A stretch of 32,218 bases of DNA from an uncultured Pirellulaceae bacterium. GTDB lineage: Bacteria; Planctomycetota; Planctomycetia; Pirellulales; Pirellulaceae. Both the position numbers and the translations under genes were made by a program. Each line of letters starts with the position of its first letter. Position 1 is the stretch's first letter. The notes under the pieces were generated by a model. It was not told where the DNA came from. It did no database searches and saw nothing but the letters and a program-made list of their open reading frames with translations. The DNA lies in contig CAJQPP010000003.1 of assembly GCA_905480235.1 (NCBI GenBank), positions 1 through 32,218 of the forward strand. The letters are read 5' to 3'. This document shows, in pieces, positions 1-8,560 of the stretch.

Positions 1-16
1 ATAACAATTATTAAAC

Positions 17-97
17 AGACGTCCAAAATAAACGGTGAATAAGACGCCAAACATAAATCGACCGATTGTGCGATATCGTCTCATTTTTCGTGAATAA
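17..97 (+). repeat. Direct repeats upstream of intI, possible attI region
   Basis: Two imperfect direct repeats lie at 17-35 (AGACGTCCAAAATAAACGG) and 42-60 (AGACGCCAAACATAAATCG), and the octamer GTGAATAA occurs at 35-42 and again at 90-97. Known attI sites contain short direct repeats bound by the integrase next to intI, so this is a candidate. I could not find a clean GTTRRRY crossover point, so the call is tentative. Confidence 0.25.
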
Positions 98-119
98 AGT
101 CAAGAAAACCAGAATACCC

Positions 120-177
120 TTTCAAGTTATTGCGTCGTCGCTATATTCAAATCAGTGTTCATCTGTACAGTAACTGT
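120..177 (+). promoter_or_regulatory. Possible intI promoter with overlapping palindromes
   Basis: A weak sigma70-like pair, TTTCAA (120-125) and TATATT (142-147) with a 16-bp spacer, lies about 50 bp before the intI ATG. Just downstream are two overlapping palindromes, CTGTACAG (163-170) and ACAGTAACTGT (167-177). Their CTGT/ACAG half-sites resemble LexA half-sites of proteobacteria, and many integron integrases are SOS-controlled. Whether LexA of this organism uses such a site is not known from the sequence. Confidence 0.3.
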
Positions 178-193
178 CTCTGAAGGTGCCGCG

Positions 194-1201
194 ATGTCCA
201 AACCAACACCCAAGCTTCTTGATCAGGTGCGTGACGCAATTCAAGTTCGCCATATGGCGAAAAGCACGGAAACAGCCTACATCTACTGGATTAAAGACTT
301 CCTGAACTTCTTTAAAACGCAACGCGGAGATTGGATCCACCCTCGCGAACTTTCCGATCAAGATGTCACCGAATACCTTACTTACCTAGCCACCCAAAGA
401 AGGGTCGCCGCCAGCACCCAAAATCAAGCGTTATCGGCGCTCCTGTTCCTGTATCGAAATATCCTGCAACGAAAAATCTCTTTCAATGCCGTCCGCGCAA
501 AAAGACCACTGCATATTCCCGTCGTGCTGAGTGTCCAAGAAGTTAAATCCTTGCTGGCTCACATTCCCCAGGGACCCCAGCACGTGATGGTCAGCATGTT
601 GTATGGAGCCGGTCTCCGATTGATGGAATCCTGTCGAATGCGAGTCAAAGATGTCGATATCGATCGCAAACAACTTACGGTGCGCGACGGCAAGGGTCAA
701 AAAGACCGCATGGTTCCCCTGCCCACCAAAATCGCCGAGCCTATCGCCCAACAAATCCAGCGGGTAGCTCGGCTCCATCAATCGGATATCGAGAGCGGCG
801 CCGGAAACGTGCACCTGCCCCATGCGATGGTAAGAAAAAACGGAAATCTACGCCGCCACCTGAGTTGGCAATACCTGTTCCCGGCGCAACACTTGAGCCG
901 CGACCCAAGATCGAGCCCCCACCTGCCCTACGAGATCAAGGGGGAACTGCGACGCCATCATGTGCATCCTAGCGGGATCACAAAAGCGGTCAAAAGGGCT
1001 GCCCATGCAACCGGCATTCAAAAACGGATCAGTTGCCACTGCCTACGCCATTCGTTCGCGACACACTTGCTGGAAGCGGGTGCGGACATCCGCACGATTC
1101 AGGAACTGTTGGGGCACGCCGACGTTACTACCACGATGATTTACACCCACGTGGCAACCACCGGTGCTACCGGAGTGCGCAGCCCCTTGGATCTTTTCTA
1201 A
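194..1201 (+). CDS. intI: Integron integrase (tyrosine recombinase, IntI family)
   Basis: Site-specific tyrosine recombinase that would insert and excise gene cassettes at attI/attC sites. Counting from the ATG at 194 it has 335 residues. Residues 1-90 form the SAM-like DNA-binding domain and 105-320 the catalytic domain. The catalytic set is visible: R142 in [11 protein letters not shown], a Lys in GKGQKDR (167-172), H282-x-x-R285 in CHCLRHSF, H308 in LLGHAD and Y317 in MIYTHV. The stretch at 207-260 ([22 protein letters not shown]) between the Lys and the HxxR box is the extra domain that separates integron integrases from XerC/D. The end GVRSPLDLF is also typical. An in-frame ATG at 155 would add 13 residues, but the match to IntI proteins begins near 194. 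The next gene is convergent. No cassette or attC is seen in the window, so it may be an orphan or the array may lie to the left. Confidence 0.93.
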   Translation: MSKPTPKLLDQVRDAIQVRHMAKSTETAYIYWIKDFLNFFKTQRGDWIHPRELSDQDVTEYLTYLATQRRVAASTQNQALSALLFLYRNILQRKISFNAVRAKRPLHIPVVLSVQEVKSLLAHIPQGPQHVMVSMLYGAGLRLMESCRMRVKDVDIDRKQLTVRDGKGQKDRMVPLPTKIAEPIAQQIQRVARLHQSDIESGAGNVHLPHAMVRKNGNLRRHLSWQYLFPAQHLSRDPRSSPHLPYEIKGELRRHHVHPSGITKAVKRAAHATGIQKRISCHCLRHSFATHLLEAGADIRTIQELLGHADVTTTMIYTHVATTGATGVRSPLDLF

Positions 1202-1271
1202 TGCACCCTGGCGATTGGTTACACAAAGAGAGAGTCACGGGCAGGCGTCAATTCAGCGCGAGCCGCACTGC

Positions 1272-4200
1272 TTACTGATCGTCTTCTGCCAATTCTGGGA
1301 ACAACATTCTTAAAGAATCGTTTAACCCCGGCAATACTTCGTGCTCCGTGACTGGATCCTGTAACGTACCAGCCACTTTAATCCACCAAACTTGTTTGCT
1401 ACCCGCTTTGTAAAGCTCAGTGATAATTGGGATCTTGATGCCGTTGCGTCCGATCAAGGAATAAAAGTTCAGGTCCACATTACTATCGAGATCAATGGTC
1501 CCCTCCCCTATCAAACTGATTGCATCACCATTCAATTCGATCGGTTTGATATCAAAATTCTCGCCCCTCACAGCAAACGTCATCTTCGCCTTATCAAACG
1601 CGGTACGGTCGGGCTCCTTGATTCGCAGCACATTAAAAAGTGCCACAATCACGGGTACTTCATAAATCTTGGCATCTTGCAGCGTAATCGACCCATTCCC
1701 TTGTAGTGAATGCGTTCCGGATGCATTGCCCTTGAGACTAATAACCGCCGAAGCATCACCTGAGAAATCGTGTTGGGCTAACGAGATTTCCGATGCAAAC
1801 GTCTCAACATCGCCGCCCACGAGTTGGGCATCGATAATGAATGAGTTCAGGTCCTGCAAACTGACCTCAGCATCACATTGGACTCGGCCACCAAACAATA
1901 AACCGGTGGCAGGGCGGTCGTTTACCGGCTCGCCATTTCGTCGCAACTTCGTTCCAATACCAATCTTTTGGTTATCAATCGAGAATGGAATATTTGCCGA
2001 AGTCACCTGAATATCATGGTACATCATCGAATCGACTTGCAGCTGCCCCAAACATTCCGTTTTACCCGCCGCGTATCGTCCGTTCAATTTCATCAAACCT
2101 GAAATATCTGTTAAGGGTAACCCGACATTCACCGCCGCACGCGTGATCCCAAATTCCAGCTGCCATTGCAGATTTGCCGACGGCATCTGGGGATCTCGCG
2201 CAGAAACGTAAGCGGATGCCTGGGGTGTCGGCTGAAACGAACCGTTAAGCACCAAGGCCCCCCGCATGCCGATATTACCCGAAAATCCAACCTGGTCCGC
2301 TGCCTGCGCAATGGATGCCGGCAACGCTCGCCGTAATTCGTCATCCAACTCAATATCCCGAACAAACATCTCAGAAAATCTCAGGTTCCAACTCGTCGCA
2401 TCGTAGCGACCATTACCATTGGTGCGGATATGGGTATCACCATGTTTTGCTGCGAAATTATTGATGTTGACATTCTGGTCTTTGAAACCAAATGAACCCG
2501 TTACCTGTCGCATTTCGTACGGGAACCAAATCGGATTGACGCTGACAGAAGAAACACCGTCTCTTTGACCTGTAACATCAATTTTCGCGCTAAAGATTGG
2601 CGCCTGGTGTCCGCCGGGATAACGCATATCCAAGTCGATCAAATCAATGGTTCCCGTGGGCCGCAAGCCGTTCCAGGTTTTTTGTAAATTTTCTGGCAAT
2701 GCTAAACGCAATTCATCATTCAACAACACGTTGCTGGCCAAGAAACTCAATTGCAAACCATCTCTCGACGTCCATGCTCCCTCGCATTGAATCTGTCCGA
2801 TATTGTTCTGCCCCGCAAAGGAACGAAACTCCGTCAAATCATTGACAACACGAATCGTTCCACCGACGTTGTAGATGGGATAATCGAAATTTTCATGCCG
2901 CAGGGTAGCCTGCATCAATTGAATATTAAAATCTCGCTGCAAATCGGCATTGCCATCCCATCTTTCAATCCTGCCGCGTCCGTTAATGTGACCGGTCGCA
3001 TGAAACTTTCGCAGGGTGCGAGCCAACTCCGGCTTGTTATCAAAGGCCTGGAACATCTTTTCATTGATGGGTAACAGTCCGTCACAACTGCCTTCTAACC
3101 AACCCGTCCAAAAAGGACCTGGGTTTTTTACTTCACCGCGAATTGCAATCGCTTGCTGGGCTTCTATGGCGGTCAAAGAAACCGCAAGATCGTCGCCGAT
3201 CCACTCCACGAACCCATTACACTGGGACATGGGAAATGGGAATCGATACCAAGAAAATGAACCCTCTTTGATCGTGGCTTTTATGCTCTTGGTAAGTTTG
3301 CCATCTACCATTTGAATATCAAAGTCGGCGTCAACGACGCCTCCAGGCTGATACTGGTGCCACAGCCTTTGCAGCTCGGGTTTCAGCCACGGCAATAATC
3401 GCCCCGTTAACTCAAGGCCCGTCAACTGGCCCTGCAATCGCCACTGAGGCTGCCGAAACAGGTCGTGAATGACTGCTTGCCCGGTGGCGTTTCCGTAACC
3501 CAATCCCAGTTGAGCGTTTTGAATCCGCAAACGAGGTTTTTCTTTTTCCTTGTTATCAATGCGAAACTCAAAAGACCCATCATGCAACGGATGGGGCAAA
3601 GAACGATCCAAACATTGTAGATTCCACGCCCGTCCGGCAACATTAAACCGAGTTGAACTGGCTTCGCCCAACCGTCCGGTGGCCTTGGCATTTATTGCGA
3701 ACTGCCCGCGCAAAGCATCCAGGACGGAAGCATCCTGAATTTTGCGTTCCAACAGGCCTGTCCAATGCTGGTTGATCTCAATCAGACCCGCCTCGCAGGT
3801 TGCGGTCCAAACACCCAACGAGCGATCTAGCTTTAATTCGAAATTCATCCGATCATTGAAATCGGAACTCAAACAGCCTTTCAGGCAGTGAATATCATCC
3901 CCGCCTAGCGGTCGCGTATGCTCAAACTGAACATCACGCAAAGAAATATACTCATTCACTCCGAACGGTTGGCAATCAACGGTCACAATGGAATCGCGAA
4001 CCTGTATCGGGCAATTGATCGGAATCGAAGATTCTTGTCGTTGCAGAGCTTCTAATAACTGCTGAATATTCCATGCGCCGCCGTCATCGGTCAGGCACTG
4101 CATCTCCAATTGCTCGACCGTCAGCAAATCGATGGTGGGCAACCCCTCCAACACATCCGTCAACTGAAACGTCGAATGGGCAAAGACTTCTTGGCAAGCG

Positions 4201-4517
4201 ACCACGACCTGCCCCGTCCTTCGGTCGGCGAAACGCACGTCCAAGAGACTCAAGCCGCCGCCTTCTGTCCACCGTGCGTCTCCCAAATCAAAGACAAAAT
4301 ACGAACCGGAAAGACGAGAATTGACCTCGGTGATAATTCGAGATTGCAACTCATTTTTGATGGTCTGTTTGACCCAATTCAGACCCAACACACCGCCCAT
4401 CAACAACAGACACATGGTGATCACAAAAGCACGAAAATGCGCATGCCCCTGCTGCCATCCACTTTCCGCAGGGACGGAGCGTTGTTCGGTCTCGGCATGA
4501 TAATACGGCACCGACAT
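1272..4517 (-). CDS. Very large AsmA-like / DUF3971-type membrane-anchored protein
   Basis: A protein of 1081 residues with a short N-terminal tail, one membrane segment at about residues 31-49 (FVITMCLLLMGGVLGLNWV) and a long beta-rich remainder. The C-terminal 180 residues (NASGTHSLQGNGSITLQDAK, IGEGTIDLDSNVDL, IKVAGTLQDP) are typical of the AsmA-like C-terminal region shared by AsmA, YhdP and TamB. Members of this superfamily span the periplasm and are linked to lipid transport and outer-membrane integrity; that role is known for the family and only inferred here. The gene stands alone, convergent with intI (70 bp apart) and 387 bp downstream of the MFS transporter gene on the same strand. 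The ATG at 4517 has no clear ribosome binding site, which is common in planctomycetes. Confidence 0.8.
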   Translation of the reverse strand: MSVPYYHAETEQRSVPAESGWQQGHAHFRAFVITMCLLLMGGVLGLNWVKQTIKNELQSRIITEVNSRLSGSYFVFDLGDARWTEGGGLSLLDVRFADRRTGQVVVACQEVFAHSTFQLTDVLEGLPTIDLLTVEQLEMQCLTDDGGAWNIQQLLEALQRQESSIPINCPIQVRDSIVTVDCQPFGVNEYISLRDVQFEHTRPLGGDDIHCLKGCLSSDFNDRMNFELKLDRSLGVWTATCEAGLIEINQHWTGLLERKIQDASVLDALRGQFAINAKATGRLGEASSTRFNVAGRAWNLQCLDRSLPHPLHDGSFEFRIDNKEKEKPRLRIQNAQLGLGYGNATGQAVIHDLFRQPQWRLQGQLTGLELTGRLLPWLKPELQRLWHQYQPGGVVDADFDIQMVDGKLTKSIKATIKEGSFSWYRFPFPMSQCNGFVEWIGDDLAVSLTAIEAQQAIAIRGEVKNPGPFWTGWLEGSCDGLLPINEKMFQAFDNKPELARTLRKFHATGHINGRGRIERWDGNADLQRDFNIQLMQATLRHENFDYPIYNVGGTIRVVNDLTEFRSFAGQNNIGQIQCEGAWTSRDGLQLSFLASNVLLNDELRLALPENLQKTWNGLRPTGTIDLIDLDMRYPGGHQAPIFSAKIDVTGQRDGVSSVSVNPIWFPYEMRQVTGSFGFKDQNVNINNFAAKHGDTHIRTNGNGRYDATSWNLRFSEMFVRDIELDDELRRALPASIAQAADQVGFSGNIGMRGALVLNGSFQPTPQASAYVSARDPQMPSANLQWQLEFGITRAAVNVGLPLTDISGLMKLNGRYAAGKTECLGQLQVDSMMYHDIQVTSANIPFSIDNQKIGIGTKLRRNGEPVNDRPATGLLFGGRVQCDAEVSLQDLNSFIIDAQLVGGDVETFASEISLAQHDFSGDASAVISLKGNASGTHSLQGNGSITLQDAKIYEVPVIVALFNVLRIKEPDRTAFDKAKMTFAVRGENFDIKPIELNGDAISLIGEGTIDLDSNVDLNFYSLIGRNGIKIPIITELYKAGSKQVWWIKVAGTLQDPVTEHEVLPGLNDSLRMLFPELAEDDQ

Positions 4518-4595
4518 CCTTGTCGTAACGCTGCATGTTGGGAACAGACTGGCCGGGATTCTAGATAAGAATCGATAATCGGTTAAGGCAAATCA

Positions 4596-4613
4596 GGCGA
4601 TTTGGAAATCGCC
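4596..4613. repeat. Perfect 8-bp inverted repeat
   Basis: GGCGATTT and AAATCGCC separated by GG. It lies about 80 bp before the AsmA-like start on the minus strand. It could be a protein-binding palindrome or a small hairpin; a two-base loop makes a DNA-binding site the more natural reading. Confidence 0.5.
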
Positions 4614-4756
4614 GCCACAAAACCGCTAGCACACACCCCGCGTTGCAAACCACCAAGCATAATTCGGGGCCGGTGCAACAGCCTGCATTGCAGTAGCCAC
4701 CCGAGAGTCACGCCACCTATACGCGGTTCCTCCGAATTTTTTGCCCTTGAATGGGG

Positions 4757-4795
4757 CGAGGACCGGGTCCTCGAACTAGCAAACTTACCCGGTCC
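4757..4795. repeat. Overlapping, mutually exclusive inverted repeats
   Basis: CGAGGAC (4757-4763) pairs with GTCCTCG (4767-4773), while GGACCGGGT (4760-4768) pairs perfectly with ACCCGGTCC (4787-4795). The two pairings share bases 4760-4768 and cannot form together, as in attenuator-like leaders. No terminator tract is seen beside either. Confidence 0.5.
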
Positions 4796-4904
4796 GGCAC
4801 CAATTCACTGCGCTCAGTTACAGGACTCGGTGACACGCCTCCCGACCAACTGTCCGTAAGGCGCGTTGGCAGTTAAGGTTGCAAGCGATTTGATCGGCCT
4901 AGCC

Positions 4905-6563
4905 TTAACCCGCGTCAGAATTCGTCGCTTCATCGCCTTCCGACGTCAGGATGACGGGTTTGTAACCGCCTTTGAGTTGGAAGTAGATAATAATTAACAG
5001 GAATGCGACCGCCATGATTGCTGGCAAAACCGCCGCGACTTTAAGGCTGTCTTGTGAAGTCGAAGCTAAGGTCCCATCCAATATTTTGACCTGCTCTTTA
5101 TCAAGCCCGACACCTTTATTGAATTCCGGTACATTCACGGTGGCGTAACGGACTCCGAAGAAATTATTTTCGGTATAGATAGGCTCCTGTTTAGTCTCTG
5201 CCGGGTTTGAGTTATCGGTGAATTTCAGGTCCTTTGATTTGACCTCTTCGTACTTAGCCGGAAACGCCTCTTGGACGGCTACGGTTTTATAATGATCTTG
5301 TACGGCACCGAGAAATGGAAAACCAAAGATCCCGACCGTTAACAACCCCATGGCGGAAACGGTGTTCAGAGTCATGGCTCCGCCTTTGGGGAATTGCTCT
5401 GACACCAACCCGAGCATGGTCGGCCAGTAAAATGTTTGCCCAATGGCGTATAATACGAACGCACCCCACAGCACCATTCCAGCGACCGAGGAGAGTGCAA
5501 AAAGCCCAACGATGGAGAAAATTGAACTCACCAAAAGTAACATCGGCGGCGACATCACTTTCAACGGTACCCCTGCAAAGAATCGCAAAGTCATCATAAT
5601 TCCGGCGGACAGTACGATCGCCCAAGCCGCTTGAGTATTCCCCAGCAATGGCTGCAGCAGTGTCTGGATCCAAGCATCCGTCGCCAATTCCGCCGTTGCC
5701 AATGGAATCATGATCAAGCAGAGCACGAAAAACAACATCTTCCCCGGCGCCCCGACTGCGAACCCACCAATGAATCCGCACAAAGCCCCTAATGCCAAAC
5801 AGGCAAAAAGTTTTGAGTTATCACCCAAGCCAATAGAACTCACCAGATCATTGAGTCCTAATTGCGACGTCAATTCGTAAATCAAGAAGGTGCTGGCCAG
5901 AAAAATCCCCAGGCCACCAAATTCTTTCAACATTTCTCGCATGGAAACATTGGCTTCCACGCGTTCATCGACGGGAAACTTATGACACATTAAGAACATG
6001 GCGCCGTAGGCAATTACCGGGACCAACATGAACCAAAAAACCCATCGGGTATCGACCCAAGTATTGGCTTGCGAGGGATCTACCAACAGCAGGTAAAAAA
6101 GCCCTCCCAAAACGATTCCTGCCGGCCAAGAGGCATGCAAAATATTCAGCATCTTGCTTTTTTCGTGGCGATACATGGAAGCGCAGAGCGGATTGATAAC
6201 CGCTTCGACAACGCCGTGCCCCAAGCCAGCACTGAAGCAGGCCCACCAGAGGATATTTTTATCTGGCGCGAAAATGGTCAAGACAACCGATAAGGCCTGC
6301 AATGCAAACGCAAAAAACATCGATGTCTTATAGCCAATTTTGTCGACCAACAGGCTAAACAGAATCATGGTGACGGCGATCGGCCACAACGCAGCGCCGG
6401 TCAACACTCCCACATCTGCCAGTGTGATTTGAAAATGATCCGACCACATGGTGGGTATCATGACGCGAAAAACAAACCCCACTCCCGCCGCCGTCAGCGC
6501 CAAGAAACTTGCCCAGAATAGTTTTTGTTTATCGGCCTCAGAAAGCTGGTTTGAGGAATTCAT
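4905..6563 (-). CDS. MFS transporter with large extracytoplasmic loop before last helix
   Basis: An integral membrane protein of 552 residues. Hydrophobic helices run from about residue 15 to 415 and a last one lies near 510-530, consistent with about 12 segments. The region between helices 2 and 3 (LLVDKIGYKT) matches the loop signature of the major facilitator superfamily. FSAGLGHGVVEAVINPLCAS in the N-half resembles sugar/nitrate-type MFS proteins, but the substrate cannot be read from the sequence. Unusual is a hydrophilic stretch of about 80 residues (roughly 425-505, rich in Lys, Glu and Asn) inserted before the final helix. The gene lies alone on the minus strand between tilS (308 bp upstream) and the AsmA-like gene. 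Its stop codon is inside the inverted repeat at 4872-4909. Confidence 0.82.
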   Translation of the reverse strand: MNSSNQLSEADKQKLFWASFLALTAAGVGFVFRVMIPTMWSDHFQITLADVGVLTGAALWPIAVTMILFSLLVDKIGYKTSMFFAFALQALSVVLTIFAPDKNILWWACFSAGLGHGVVEAVINPLCASMYRHEKSKMLNILHASWPAGIVLGGLFYLLLVDPSQANTWVDTRWVFWFMLVPVIAYGAMFLMCHKFPVDERVEANVSMREMLKEFGGLGIFLASTFLIYELTSQLGLNDLVSSIGLGDNSKLFACLALGALCGFIGGFAVGAPGKMLFFVLCLIMIPLATAELATDAWIQTLLQPLLGNTQAAWAIVLSAGIMMTLRFFAGVPLKVMSPPMLLLVSSIFSIVGLFALSSVAGMVLWGAFVLYAIGQTFYWPTMLGLVSEQFPKGGAMTLNTVSAMGLLTVGIFGFPFLGAVQDHYKTVAVQEAFPAKYEEVKSKDLKFTDNSNPAETKQEPIYTENNFFGVRYATVNVPEFNKGVGLDKEQVKILDGTLASTSQDSLKVAAVLPAIMAVAFLLIIIYFQLKGGYKPVILTSEGDEATNSDAG

Positions 6564-6871
6564 TTTTATAACTCACGTAGTGGCAGAGACCGCTCATTGA
6601 GCAGCAGGGACGGACATTAACTCTGCGATTAGGGATCAATCAAAGGTCCCAAACACAGAACGCTGCGGAGGTTAGGCCGTGAGTATAACTCAATGAAATC
6701 GGCGGTAAAGCATTTGGCAACATGAAAAGCCGGCATTTCCATCTAGACCGCCTGATAAGTCAACCTAACCGACGCGGCTTGACCGACGTCCCCGCGGAAG
6801 TAGCTCATATTCCAACGGCACCGAAAATAGAGGGCAGTATTTTTGAGTTGCCAACGGTAAATAAATCCACG
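6564..6871. other. Gene-free 308-bp region upstream of the MFS gene
   Basis: It lies between the tilS stop and the MFS start, both on the minus strand. No tRNA, convincing promoter or terminator was recognised. A short plus-strand reading frame at 6722-6991 overlaps tilS antisense and has no recognisable product. Confidence 0.5.
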
Positions 6872-7906
6872 TTACACCGTCGATTGTCCCAGCCCAGAAA
6901 CGAGCGTCATTGTATTTTTCTTAACCGAAACACGCACGGGCCCCGGATAGGTTTCAACCAGTGTTTCGGCCAATGTTGCGGACGCCATTAAACGCCTCGA
7001 CAATTGGTTCCATTTGGAGGTGGTCATGTCCCCTTCTGCAAAGTTTGCTTCGCGCCAAGCGCTGCGAAGCGCTGCCTTCACCAACTCCATCGACTGGTTG
7101 TGCAATCCCTCGCATCGGATTTTGACTTCGCCTTTTTGCACACAAAAATACTGTTCTAACAATGGCTTAACGAGCAGTCGCAGCATCGTTTTGTGATTCT
7201 CGGCGTGCTGAGCTAACCGCAACAATGCGTCATCCACTGAGTTTTCAAAAGAGTCTCTCATTTGCGGCAAGATGACATTGCGAATTCGATTTCGGGTAAA
7301 TTCCAAGGACCCGTTACTGGCATCCTCACGGTAATTTTGCTGCCTGGACGCTAAATACTCCAAAACTTCCTGTCGATCGATTTTCAGTAACGGTCTGACG
7401 ACGGTTAAGTTGTCAGAGACAGCTCGCCGCACGGGAATACCGGATAATCCTTCAAGGCCGGTTCCGCGCAGGGCGCGAAACAAAACCGTTTCAACCTGAT
7501 CGTTACGTGTGTGTCCGGTAACGAGGTATCTCGCGCCGTACTGGGCGGCAATTTGCGAAAATAGCTCATATCGTTTTTTCCGTAGAGCGGACTCCAACCC
7601 CACGCCTTGGTTCCCCTGCCCTGACGGCAATCCGCCATCGACCACGACCGCTGGAACCTGCAGTTGCTCCGCCAACTGGACCACAAAATCGGCATCAGAT
7701 TCGCTGGCCTGCGCACGTAAAGCATGGTTAACATGGGCAACGACCAAGCGCCCTCGACCCAAGGACTGGGATTTCAATTGCTTCATTACGCTTAAGAGAC
7801 AAACGCTATCGGCGCCCCCGGAAACCGCAACGATCACCGTAAAATCCCGCCAGCGTTCAGGATGCCAGGCATCCCGTACCTTTTCATGTAACAAGGAATT
7901 TGACAT
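6872..7906 (-). CDS. tilS: tRNA(Ile)-lysidine synthase TilS
   Basis: Ligates lysine to C34 of the CAU-anticodon tRNA-Ile, turning it into a reader of AUA codons. The ATP-binding PP-loop SGGADS is at residues 29-34 counted from the ATG at 7906. It is followed by VAHVNHALR, the RYLVTGHTRNDQVETVLFR block and the LLKIDRQEVLEYL block, all typical of the TilS N-terminal domain. With 344 residues it is shorter than the E. coli enzyme (about 430), and the C-terminal domain is abbreviated. The reading frame is open upstream to 7993, but those 29 residues match nothing in the family, so the ATG at 7906 is preferred. It is an essential single-copy gene in most bacteria. It stands alone and is divergent from rny. 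Confidence 0.93.
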   Translation of the reverse strand: MSNSLLHEKVRDAWHPERWRDFTVIVAVSGGADSVCLLSVMKQLKSQSLGRGRLVVAHVNHALRAQASESDADFVVQLAEQLQVPAVVVDGGLPSGQGNQGVGLESALRKKRYELFSQIAAQYGARYLVTGHTRNDQVETVLFRALRGTGLEGLSGIPVRRAVSDNLTVVRPLLKIDRQEVLEYLASRQQNYREDASNGSLEFTRNRIRNVILPQMRDSFENSVDDALLRLAQHAENHKTMLRLLVKPLLEQYFCVQKGEVKIRCEGLHNQSMELVKAALRSAWREANFAEGDMTTSKWNQLSRRLMASATLAETLVETYPGPVRVSVKKNTMTLVSGLGQSTV

Positions 7907-8560
7907 GGCGTGATGGGGGGCGGGTCGGTGGTCAGCAACTATATAGTCTGGTACATTACCAAAGTCACGGGACGTTTGCGAATCAGCTTCCAAACACCTG
8001 CGACGACTAATTTTGCGGTCATATTGGACCTCAGATCGTCAACAATAACGGAAGCCAGTGGTTTACCAGTTTTGGCGGTGGTGAGTTCCGGCGACAACGC
8101 GAAGTTGCGGTTCCTCGAATCACCATGGTTCGCAGGGATGCCATGACACTACCGATAGGTCTCTGCAACACATGCGATATATCCACATAATCTTAGCGCT
8201 TTTTCAAAGCATGTTTTTCGGTCCTGGGAAAAGACACCTAGGCAACCGACGCAGCACCTCTCCAAACGATGGGTTAACAAATTTCATTCGTGTACTGACC
8301 TCCCTGATACTAGGTACAGGAGAGCCTCGGTTGCGGCCCGTTCGCCAACGGCGTACGGAACACACCAACACGAGACACCAACATCGTCGCTCGAATTCTG
8401 GATTTTGGCCCCCCGACCGGTCATAAATTCTCGTTTTCGTGAATGTGCCATTGGCTTAACTGCCTTCGCTTAAAACCGGTTCTACACCCGCGAACCTGAG
8501 TCAGGACGATTCGATTCGACCTGAACCAACCGGTGGTTTCGTAACCGATACGGCAAATCC
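7907..8560. other. Divergent intergenic region between tilS and rny
   Basis: About 650 bp without a credible gene. It must hold the promoters of tilS (minus) and rny (plus), but no good -35/-10 pair was recognised. A plus-strand frame at 8172-8426 encodes an Arg-rich product with no recognisable domain and is judged spurious. Confidence 0.5.

Larger units (their letters stand above)
4518..4904. other. Gene-free 387-bp region with several inverted repeats
   Basis: No credible gene. It holds the 3' side of the MFS gene and the 5' side of the AsmA-like gene, both on the minus strand. Perfect inverted repeats are GGCGATTT-GG-AAATCGCC (4596-4613), CGAGGAC-CGG-GTCCTCG (4757-4773), GGACCGGGT (4760-4768) with ACCCGGTCC (4787-4795), and GTTAAGG (4872-4878) with CCTTAAC (4903-4909). 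The second and third overlap and exclude each other. No U-tract follows any of them on the minus strand, so ordinary intrinsic terminators are not obvious. Confidence 0.6.

Noticed and set aside
4757..4795. Considered as a tRNA-like or tmRNA-like element because of a GGGTCCTCGAAC stretch
   Set aside because: No cloverleaf can be drawn around it.
4872..4909. GTTAAGG...CCTTAAC considered as an integron attC site
   Set aside because: The arms do not fit GTTRRRY/RYYYAAC and the internal L-box structure is missing.
8172..8426. 84-codon plus-strand frame before rny
   Set aside because: Arg/His-rich composition with no domain and no ribosome binding site; reads like translated noncoding DNA.
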